Shown here: positions 1 to 5,396 of the stretch, one piece after another
Layout: each line of letters begins with the position of its first letter
Numbering within the stretch: the first letter of the stretch is position 1
Translations under genes and position numbers: made by a program
Assembly: GCA_003354225.1 (NCBI GenBank)
Contig: PIVH01000309.1
Span: 1 to 6,344 of the forward strand
From: Globobulimina sp.
Taxonomy: Eukaryota > Foraminifera > Rotaliida
Reading direction: 5' to 3'
Length of the DNA stretch: 6,344 bases
The notes under the pieces: model-generated
The model's database searches: none
What the model saw: the letters and a program-made list of their open reading frames with translations, nothing else
Told to the model about the DNA's origin: nothing

Positions 1-83
1 AAAATAAAGTTTGTTGAAGAAAACTCGTAAGTAAAATGCAAGTAAGGATACAACACAATTTTCAACACAAATCATAACACTGC

Positions 84-112
84 GTTTTATTTATACTACG
101 TAGAAATAAAAC
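84..112. repeat. Inverted repeat around CTACGTAG with AATAAA on both strands
   Basis: Arms GTTTTATTT (84-92) and AAATAAAAC (104-112) are exact reverse complements. They enclose ATA and the perfect 8-nt palindrome CTACGTAG (96-103). Each arm reads as AATAAA on one strand (minus 86-91, plus 105-110), so it could serve as a convergent polyadenylation signal or a terminal hairpin. The arms are AT-rich, so chance is possible. Confidence 0.5.
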
Positions 113-184
113 TCCGTATTATAATTTAGTTTAGAAAAAGGACAAGGAATAAGAAAATAATTAATTTAAAATAATAATGGGTCA

Positions 185-300
185 TACACGACATTGTAAA
201 CAATCGGGAAAATATAGAATAATAAAAAAGTAATATAATAGAAAGAAATAGAATTTATTTTAATAAATACTATTTCATAAACCCCGATTGCCCGCGTGTA
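185..300. repeat. Nested inverted repeat, two outer arm pairs
   Basis: Outer arms TACACG (185-190) and CGTGTA (295-300) are exact reverse complements. Inside them CAATCGGG (201-208) pairs exactly with CCCGATTG (283-290). Both pairs are GC-containing in otherwise AT-rich DNA, and they nest around the 245-276 palindrome. The internal loops are uneven (10 and 4 nt between the pairs). The order is consistent with a branched hairpin in RNA or cruciform DNA. Confidence 0.6.
245..276. repeat. 32-nt near-perfect palindrome with AATAAA on both strands
   Basis: GAAATAG (245-251) pairs with CTATTTC (270-276), and ATTTATT (253-259) with AATAAAT (262-268). There is one A-A mismatch (252/269) and a 2-nt centre. 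AATAAA reads on the minus strand at 254-259 and on the plus strand at 262-267. It lies about 115 nt past the recombinase stop, a plausible place for 3' end formation. Confidence 0.65.
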
Positions 301-301
301 A

Positions 302-364
302 CGTGAAAAAATTTTAATGTTGCCTAGAATGTTAAAAAATTTTTAGAGGCAAACCTATTTCACG
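302..364 (-). repeat. Two-stem inverted repeat just after the recombinase stop
   Basis: CGTGAAA (302-308) pairs with TTTCACG (358-364), and TTGCCT (320-325) pairs with AGGCAA (347-352), nested in one hairpin with an uneven internal loop. It begins 25 nt beyond the recombinase stop codon on the minus strand. It may be a 3' UTR stem-loop. Confidence 0.5.
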
Positions 365-387
365 AATAAAAGGAAACTAGCATTAAA

Positions 388-393
388 TTTATT
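388..393 (-). terminator. Possible polyadenylation signal AATAAA at the recombinase stop
   Basis: The minus strand reads AATAAA across the last codon and stop of the recombinase frame. Overlap of a polyadenylation signal with the stop codon is seen in compact elements, but the hexamer is common in AT-rich DNA. A second copy lies in the palindrome at 254-259. Confidence 0.25.
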
Positions 394-1663
394 TTTTGTT
401 TTTGATTTGTTGGTAACAAAATTTACGGTCTTCACATTTTGCCCAAGGATCAAAAACAACGCTTGTTTGTAAGAATTGTTTATTTTTTGTATTTAAATCA
501 TTATTGGGACCATGAATCATATGATGGACGAAACGACTAAGACAAATAGCATCTGGTCTAATATATCTCATGCTGATGTCTGGTAATTTTGCATCGCTCC
601 ATCCAACATATTTTAAAATAAGTCCGTGTGCAATGCCTACTTGGGACGCTCTTGTTGTTCCCCCAATACGTGAACTATAGGCAGCATATCTATGAGGTTC
701 AACAATATAATTATTATTTGCTGCAACCACTTCTTTGATTATTTTAGATAAATGTGTTGTTCTTACATTTTTTCCTGAAGTCCACACAAAAACATTATTG
801 TTAGTAGACAGGATAAGGTTCTGTTGTCTTCTTGTTTTTGGTAAAGTTGATACCAAAGTTTGTCTACGTTGTAAATAAACTTTTAAGAGACGCAAAGGAT
901 TTAATAATTTGCAAGGACAGGAATGGTTGGAATTTAACGCATTGGAACAATATGAATGTCCAACATATAGAAGTTTGGAATCATTCAAGGATTTCATGGA
1001 TTTGTGGGATACCACTTGAATTTGAGCAAAATGTGTGATTGGATTGGATGGATTTGGTTTTATAAAGGATAGATGTTTAAATTTTAATCCTTGTTTTGTG
1101 ATGGAATAATGGGATGATAATAATTCTGATGGTCTAGACATGGTAAAAAAGTATAATTGTATTATTAAAACACGCAGGAGATCATCTAAAGGAATTGTAA
1201 AATAATGATTAATGACACACTTTAATTTCAATGTATAACGGATTATGTGTTTAATTTTTAAAGGAAGTCTGGAATCAGAGGGCTTATCGAAACGTTTTAT
1301 TGCTGCGGATTTGAAGGTTGTATATTCTGAATCGGTGTTAAAGGTTGGATCAATTGCAGCTGCTTTGTGAAGCCAAAGAAGCATAGCTTGCGATTGTCGA
1401 ACGCAATTTGTATTATTTGCTTGTTGTATTCTATCTGCAATCCAAAATAAAGCCAGGGATGGATTAGTTGGTAGTTTGAAAGGATTCTCTTTCAAAGTAA
1501 CGCAATAAAATACCCAATTTCTTAATTGTGAAATGTATTGTATTTTAGTGCCGATACAATTTTTTAAATTATTAGTTTCTACAATGAAATTTGCTGTGTC
1601 TGGTTTCTTTTTTGAGAGCGAGTGTGTTTTAAAGAAACGTTTTTTGTACCAAGCTATATAAAA
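389..1663 (-). CDS. DIRS-type tyrosine recombinase (YR)
   Basis: Predicted site-specific recombinase that would insert the element's circular DNA copy by strand exchange through a covalent 3'-phosphotyrosine. The frame opens at 1663 after an in-frame TAA and runs 424 codons to TAA at 389-391. Residues 30-110 resemble the helical core-binding domain (Gln-Tyr-Ile-Ser-Gln-Leu, then a Trp-Leu-His-Lys helix). In the catalytic domain I see Arg177 with Glu180 (SRPSELL), a likely beta-hairpin Lys221, Arg332 in SSRIGGTT, Trp355 in VGWSDA and the nucleophile Tyr367 in MRYIRP. The His of the usual H-x-x-R is Tyr329. About 57 residues follow the nucleophile, ending in a Cys-containing tail. There is no ATG before codon 94 (1382-1384), which would remove most of the N-terminal domain. 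Translation therefore needs splicing, recoding or a non-ATG start, or the start has been lost. The family call is firm; the N-terminus is not. Confidence 0.9.
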   Translation of the reverse strand, partial: FYIAWYKKRFFKTHSLSKKKPDTANFIVETNNLKNCIGTKIQYISQLRNWVFYCVTLKENPFKLPTNPSLALFWIADRIQQANNTNCVRQSQAMLLWLHKAAAIDPTFNTDSEYTTFKSAAIKRFDKPSDSRLPLKIKHIIRYTLKLKCVINHYFTIPLDDLLRVLIIQLYFFTMSRPSELLSSHYSITKQGLKFKHLSFIKPNPSNPITHFAQIQVVSHKSMKSLNDSKLLYVGHSYCSNALNSNHSCPCKLLNPLRLLKVYLQRRQTLVSTLPKTRRQQNLILSTNNNVFVWTSGKNVRTTHLSKIIKEVVAANNNYIVEPHRYAAYSSRIGGTTRASQVGIAHGLILKYVGWSDAKLPDISMRYIRPDAICLSRFVHHMIHGPNNDLNTKNKQFLQTSVVFDPWAKCEDRKFCYQQIKNKK

Positions 1664-1685
1664 TTAAACAAAGTTAGTCTTTTAC
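1654..1685 (-). other. Intron-like signals at the start of the recombinase frame
   Basis: On the minus strand a donor-like GTAAAAG begins at 1685. A branch-site-like ACTAAC lies at 1678-1673, then a T-rich run and the acceptor-like TATATAG ending at 1654. The branch-to-acceptor spacing (about 19 nt) is good. A 32-nt intron would be very short. Removing exactly this segment does not bring the recombinase frame into phase with the local ATG at 1729-1727. The acceptor may instead pair with a more distant donor, or the match may be chance. Confidence 0.25.
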
Positions 1686-1702
1686 AATGGAAACTTTGTA
1701 AA
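1681..1702 (-). repeat. Small hairpin between RT and recombinase frames
   Basis: TTTACAA (1681-1687) and TTGTAAA (1696-1702) are exact 7-nt reverse complements with an 8-nt loop. They sit in the 68-nt gap between the RT stop and the recombinase frame. They overlap the intron-like donor at 1685. Confidence 0.4.
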
Positions 1703-1731
1703 GAGAATATAAAGAATAAATAAAGGCATAG

Positions 1732-3645
1732 TTATAAAGTAAAGTTGTTTGCATAATTTGGATAAGGAGTATTTGCTCTAATTTTTAAAGGTAATTGCAA
1801 GTAATCTATGAATTTATTATATTCAATTTCGTCATAATTATGATCATGGATCTGATCATTTGATATTGAAATTTGGTTATTTAAGAATTTAAAATTTGTA
1901 TAATAGATTGTTTTTGTTTTGGTATTGGATACATTGAGATTAAAATCATTGATTATGCTCCAAAATTTGTTTAAATCATTTCTTGATAATGCATCGGATA
2001 AACCATTGGTTGTGGAAGGAATCCAATCGATGTAAGCAATGAATTTATATTCGAGCATCAAAAAGCATAATTCATAAATGAATAACATTAGATTGAAGGA
2101 GGAGGACCATTTATTTTTAACTGCGTAGAAACATGATTCGTTATCAACAAATAAATGGATTTTTTTTCCTGTCAAGTAATGACGGAAAGTAAAGAGGGCT
2201 GAAAGTATAACATGGGCTTCTTTTTGGTTAATGTGCCAATTTTTGGTATGGTTATCATTAAAATAATAAGAGGACCAATACCCAGCAATGATATAACCGC
2301 CCTGTGATTGTGATGCATCTGTTGATGCTGAAATATCTGTATTATAATTCATTATTATTTCGGACATTGGTATATTTAAAATTTGATCAGCAAAATAATA
2401 CCAATATCGTAAATCATTTATGATGGAAAGAGGTAAAATAAAATCATGGCTTTTTGGAAATATACCGGATCGAATATTTTGATAAATAAATTGTAACAAA
2501 TTCCAACATAATGCTTTTGTTGGTTGTTTTAATTGGGCCCAATGCATAATGGTTCCACAGAGGGATTCAAGGGCAGCACCTGAAATGACTCTATATTTCA
2601 TGGTATAATGGATTAATTGTTTGATATTTTTATATTTGATTGGAGGAATACCAATGGTTTTGTTTTTTAAATCAAATAATATGCCATAAAGAACTGATTG
2701 TTGGCAAGTTTTTATAAAACCAGTTTCTTTTAAGGAAACCTGGACATTTAATTCTTTCATTAACGAATCAAATCTCCGTTCCATTTCAATACAGTCTGTT
2801 TCTTTTATGGCTCCTAATACAAAATCATCGATATGTACTAAGGTTTTATTTCGCCAATTATCTTCAAATACTTTGTTGTCTAAAATCCAAATTAAAACTT
2901 GTGCAAAATACTGGCAATTTGCCGGGGCGGAGGATATACCGTATGGTTGTTTTCTATCTCTCCATAGTAAACCAAAAAGAGAGTAACAAATATAGTTAGA
3001 ATCTTCTTCGCAAAGACCAATTTGGCGAAAGAAGTCAGATAAATCGCGAATTGCAAAAAAATTACAATCAATCAAAGTTTTAATATATTGTTTTAAATTT
3101 GGAAGGGATGGAATTTTGCATTTAATTGGACGAATCCATTCATTTATGGAAGATGTAGATTTTGTTTTAAAGGAACCGTTTCTGATTATACGGAATTTGG
3201 TATATCTTCCTTGTCCATCTTTTTTAGGCACACAAAATATCATAACTATATACTCAGGATTGCCGAAAAATGGTTCAATTTGTCCATCTTCAGCTTCCTT
3301 AATCATTTTATCTAAAATTGCCAATGCTTCTTCAGGCGTATTGGCAATATTTGATATTTTTGTGCAAAGATTATTGGGTTTAGTTAATGGTTGTTTCTTT
3401 GCTTTAAAATGTGTTTTTAACCATAATGGGAAACCAACCGTTATCCATTTGATATCGGATTTATATTTAGGTTTGCCTTGTAAATATTTTTCAAAGGCTG
3501 GGAGATTAAGTTGATTTACAAATTTCGATGGTTGGTTATGGAGATCCGTGAATTTTTTGAGTCTTGGTTTTAGCTCTTTTGCAAAGTTAGTGTCATATTC
3601 TGTATATTTAACAAAAACCTCTTTTAGTTCACAATGTAGGATCTT
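1732..3645 (-). CDS. Reverse transcriptase-RNase H polyprotein (DIRS type)
   Basis: Copies element RNA into DNA and degrades the RNA strand. The open frame runs 637 codons from 3645 (TAA at 3646-3648 just before it) to TAA at 1732-1734. About 130 residues of N-terminal region precede the fingers motif FCVPKKDG (137-144). Then come RIIRNGSF (152-159), motif A RDLSDFFRQI with Asp201, motif B YGISSAP (235-241), and the catalytic pair Asp273/Asp274 in VHIDDF, where the usual Tyr of YxDD is His. A thumb/connection region follows, then RNase H with Asp443 (STDAS), Glu476 (HINQKEA), Asp501 (FVDNES) and Asp551 (SDALSR). About 80 unrecognised residues end the protein. The first in-frame ATG (3304-3306) is at codon 114, just before the RT core, yet the upstream 107 codons look like coding sequence. 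A small ATG-started ORF at 3624-3695 overlaps in the -1 relation and may supply the true start. Confidence 0.92.
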   Translation of the reverse strand, partial: KILHCELKEVFVKYTEYDTNFAKELKPRLKKFTDLHNQPSKFVNQLNLPAFEKYLQGKPKYKSDIKWITVGFPLWLKTHFKAKKQPLTKPNNLCTKISNIANTPEEALAILDKMIKEAEDGQIEPFFGNPEYIVMIFCVPKKDGQGRYTKFRIIRNGSFKTKSTSSINEWIRPIKCKIPSLPNLKQYIKTLIDCNFFAIRDLSDFFRQIGLCEEDSNYICYSLFGLLWRDRKQPYGISSAPANCQYFAQVLIWILDNKVFEDNWRNKTLVHIDDFVLGAIKETDCIEMERRFDSLMKELNVQVSLKETGFIKTCQQSVLYGILFDLKNKTIGIPPIKYKNIKQLIHYTMKYRVISGAALESLCGTIMHWAQLKQPTKALCWNLLQFIYQNIRSGIFPKSHDFILPLSIINDLRYWYYFADQILNIPMSEIIMNYNTDISASTDASQSQGGYIIAGYWSSYYFNDNHTKNWHINQKEAHVILSALFTFRHYLTGKKIHLFVDNESCFYAVKNKWSSSFNLMLFIYELCFLMLEYKFIAYIDWIPSTTNGLSDALSRNDLNKFWSIINDFNLNVSNTKTKTIYYTNFKFLNNQISISNDQIHDHNYDEIEYNKFIDYLQLPLKIRANTPYPNYANNFTL

Positions 3646-3695
3646 TTAATGTCGTCGAGAGGGACGGTGTGTTGTAGAGGGTTGGTATTAGACAT
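3624..3695 (-). CDS. Small ATG-started ORF overlapping the 5' end of the RT frame
   Basis: A 23-codon ORF (MSNTNPLQHTVPLDDIK... to TAA at 3624-3626) begins 108 nt after the Gag stop. It overlaps the start of the RT open frame (3645) by 22 nt. Moving from this ORF into the RT frame requires a single -1 shift, and the overlap contains an A-run (3644-3647). The simplest readings are a -1 recoding site, a one-base deletion in the A-run in this copy, or an assembly error. I see no canonical X-XXY-YYZ slippery heptamer, so programmed slippage is not shown. An ATG in the right place, and the absence of any ATG in the first 113 RT codons, argue that this is the real N-terminus of the RT protein. It could still be chance. 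Confidence 0.4.
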   Translation of the reverse strand: MSNTNPLQHTVPLDDIKRSYIVN

Positions 3696-3803
3696 AATTG
3701 CTACGAAATAGTCAAAAAAGTTCATTGGTAAATGAAATTGGCAAATTACTATTAAATTATCCCACACACACAGGTAAAGAGTAAAAATATATTAATATAT
3801 AAA

Positions 3804-4964
3804 TTAAAAGGAGAATTCGCTGAATTTCTTAATATATGATTTCTGAATGTTTGGTTTCGATTTTGCAGTCTCACAATTTTTGAACGTATGATTCTGATCC
3901 GGATGGAATGCACAGATATGTTTAAATTGATCATTATTAGTTCCACATTGGTTTCGTGGATTGGAGCATGATCCGAGAAAGAAGCGCCACATACAACAAT
4001 CTGAAGGACATGGCACACCATATTCACTCATACATTCATGGCAACATCGACGGAAATTTCTTGTTTTTTCTTTCGACGCATAATAACTGTTTTGGCTCTG
4101 ATTATTGTTTTGATTTCGATTATTTTGATTGCGATTATTGGGAAATCGATTATTGCTGTTGTTTGGATATCGGTTGTTTGGATTATTATTATTCTGAGTG
4201 TTATTGTTGTTATTTCTGTTATTATTGTCATTGGGATATCGATTATTGTTATTATTCGAATAATTGTTGTGATTGTTGCGATTATTGCGATTTCTATTTG
4301 GTTTATTACCGTGATAATTGTTCGGATATTCATTGGAATGGACAGGTTTTTGATTATCAATAAAAATGTTGAATTTTTTCCCTTTTTCAAATTCATCCAT
4401 TTTGAAATCAGTGAATGTACTCAAAAGGAATTGGATTACATTATTTCGCGCGGCAACATTATTAAATTGGTCAGTATAATAATTATTATCTATCAAGAGA
4501 CTAAATGGAGCATTGTGATCTAAATAATATTCAAAAATCTCAATGGTGGCTGCCCAGAAATTCACAACATTAAAATATGGTTTTTTACAGTATGGAGTTA
4601 TTTTCTCTTTGAATAAGAAAATGCTGGCTTTACAAATTTGAATCCAATCGACCAAGATATTGTTAATGACGGGGTTTGGTTTTGCGTAATTATTTAGCGC
4701 TGACAATACGAAATCCAATGTATGTGTCCATGCATCGAGAATGAAGAATAATGCATGTTTGGATTTAAACGATGAATATATTTCTTTTGTGGTGGAACTA
4801 ATATCGGACATGTTATAATTCTCAGATAAATGTTTAAGTGTTGAATGCAACAATTTAGGAATGCTAAAATCTTCTCTTGTTGCAAATCCCGTGAAAAATT
4901 GAATTACATCATCTCTTGCTTGTCGTTTTTGTTTGATTTGTGTGGGGACTGTAAATTGTGTTAT
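3804..4964 (-). CDS. Gag-like nucleocapsid protein with Asn-rich linker and Cys/His zinc-knuckle cluster
   Basis: Likely structural protein that binds element RNA and forms the particle in which it is copied. The frame opens at 4964 after TAA (4965-4967) and runs 386 codons to TAA at 3804-3806. Residues 1-200 are mostly helical with hydrophobic and aromatic residues, as in capsid-type domains, but show no named motif. Residues 220-292 are an Asn-rich linker with recurring NNRYPN and NNRFPN. Residues 307-364 hold a dense Cys/His cluster (CCHEC, PSDCC, and more) ending in C351-x2-H354-x4-H359-x4-C364. That last motif has the exact spacing of a retroviral-type zinc knuckle, with His in the second ligand position. 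The first in-frame ATG (4809-4811) is codon 52; the preceding codons look coding. Its position before RT supports the Gag call, but it rests on composition, the knuckle and gene order. Confidence 0.72.
   Translation of the reverse strand: MTQFTVPTQIKQKRQARDDVIQFFTGFATREDFSIPKLLHSTLKHLSENYNMSDISSTTKEIYSSFKSKHALFFILDAWTHTLDFVLSALNNYAKPNPVINNILVDWIQICKASIFLFKEKITPYCKKPYFNVVNFWAATIEIFEYYLDHNAPFSLLIDNNYYTDQFNNVAARNNVIQFLLSTFTDFKMDEFEKGKKFNIFIDNQKPVHSNEYPNNYHGNKPNRNRNNRNNHNNYSNNNNNRYPNDNNNRNNNNNTQNNNNPNNRYPNNSNNRFPNNRNQNNRNQNNNQSQNSYYASKEKTRNFRRCCHECMSEYGVPCPSDCCMWRFFLGSCSNPRNQCGTNNDQFKHICAFHPDQNHTFKNCETAKSKPNIQKSYIKKFSEFSF
4089..4307 (-). repeat. Asn-rich low-complexity tract inside the gag-like gene
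   Basis: A simple-sequence stretch encodes residues 220-292 of the Gag-like protein, dominated by Asn with Arg, Pro, Tyr and Gln. Asn is written with mixed AAT and AAC codons. Short units such as cgattattg (plus strand) recur, which suggests growth by repeat slippage followed by divergence. The tract separates the helical part from the Cys/His cluster and is probably a disordered linker. Several long antisense and out-of-frame ORFs over it are by-products of its composition. Confidence 0.8.
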
Positions 4965-5396
4965 TTAAATTGAATTATATTGTAAACAATTTCGCAGGGT
5001 TTACTTTGGTAAAAGCAACTTAGTTGACTTAGGTAAAAGTGTTTTTATTCGCAGCTACAGGTACTTTGGTAAAAGTAGTTAGTAGGAATAAAAGTGTTTT
5101 CATAGATAATGTATACAAAAAGGCAGAATAAACATAATCGGAAAGATGAAAAACGGAATGTACACAATATAAAGCACCGTACAATGGAGATTAATCCAAG
5201 AATGAGAAAGGCGGTATCATTCTATGCGTGTACAGAGACCCAGCTGCAGTACAGTGACATATTGTGAATAGCCAACCAAAAACACCTCAAACAGTAAGCC
5301 AAAGGCAGGTAAGTTATAAAGCAAAGATAGGAAAATAGAGAGTTTTCAATTTAATTTTGTGAGCACAATAATTAAACGAGAACAATAAAAGTTATA
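4965..5396. other. Spacer between the unrecognised gene and gag-like gene
   Basis: No supportable gene. It contains the tandem repeat at 4991-5100, a yeast-like TACTAAC on the minus strand (5084-5078) and a minus-strand TTTACAG acceptor-like site (4955-4949) inside the first gag-like codons. A less AT-rich patch lies at about 5205-5265. There is no ATG in frame with the gag-like gene. It is the likely location of the gag promoter and 5' leader, though I see no convincing core promoter. Confidence 0.5.
4991..5100. repeat. Two-unit imperfect tandem repeat with palindromic TACTTTGGTAAAAG motif
   Basis: Two units of about 55-57 nt (4991-5047 and 5048-5100) share in order ttcgcag, TACTTTGGTAAAAG (5002-5015 and 5062-5075, exactly 60 nt apart) and aaaagtgtttt (5035-5045 and 5090-5100). 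A third degenerate motif copy, gacttaggtaaaag, is at 5026-5039. The right copy is a perfect palindrome with 6-nt arms TACTTT/AAAGTA around GGTA (5062-5077). The block lies upstream of the gag-like frame and could be a protein-binding or promoter array, or part of a terminal repeat. Confidence 0.65.

Larger units (their letters stand above)
1..388. other. Non-coding region downstream of the recombinase gene
   Basis: No supportable gene lies here. The stretch is very AT-rich apart from a small GC-rich patch at 282-305. It holds several inverted repeats (84-112, 185-300, 245-276, 302-364), AATAAA signals on both strands, and a direct repeat of caacacaa at 51-58 and 63-70. It probably contains the 3' untranslated region and perhaps part of the terminal repeat of the element, but I could not find a matching copy elsewhere in the window that would mark an end. 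Confidence 0.6.
389..4964 (-). mobile_element. DIRS-order (tyrosine-recombinase) retrotransposon, gag / RT-RNase H / YR coding block
   Basis: Three same-strand frames in the order Gag-like, RT-RNase H and tyrosine recombinase define the coding block of a DIRS-order retrotransposon. The pairing of an RT that carries the RNase H acidic residues with an R..RxxGxT..GW..Y recombinase is specific to this order; LTR elements use a DDE integrase and LINEs an endonuclease. No integrase, protease, methyltransferase or hydrolase domain was recognised. The limits given are those of the open frames, not of the element. The true ends were not identified. Inverted repeats at 84-364 and the tandem repeat at 4991-5100 may belong to terminal or regulatory regions. 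Whether the upstream gene at 5397-6344 is part of the element is unknown. The three frames have no internal stops, so the copy is either fairly young or still constrained. Confidence 0.88.

Noticed and set aside
1682-1729. Short minus-strand ATG ORF between RT and YR, in the same phase as YR
   Set aside because: It ends at TAA (1682-1684), and a second in-frame TAA lies at 1664-1666, so it cannot start the recombinase without splicing.
3116-3514. Plus-strand 132-codon ORF
   Set aside because: It lies antisense to the N-terminal part of the RT frame, which has clear RT motifs.
3956-4363. Plus-strand 135-codon ORF rich in Cys, Tyr and Asp
   Set aside because: It is another antisense shadow of the low-complexity gag region, with no domain pattern.
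4028-4396. Minus-strand 122-codon ORF rich in Ile and Thr
   Set aside because: It is an out-of-frame reading of the same Asn-rich repeat; the gag-like frame explains the region better.
4038-4523. Plus-strand 161-codon ORF, very rich in Ile and Val
   Set aside because: It is the antisense of the Asn-rich tract and flanks of the gag-like gene; its composition follows from reading Asn codons backwards.
5184-5267. Plus-strand 27-codon ORF with a TATAAA at 5168-5173 and a consensus-like splice donor (CAG then GTAAGT, 5306-5314)
   Set aside because: The ORF stops before the donor, no plus-strand exon follows, and nothing else on this strand looks coding. A small exon of an unseen gene cannot be excluded.
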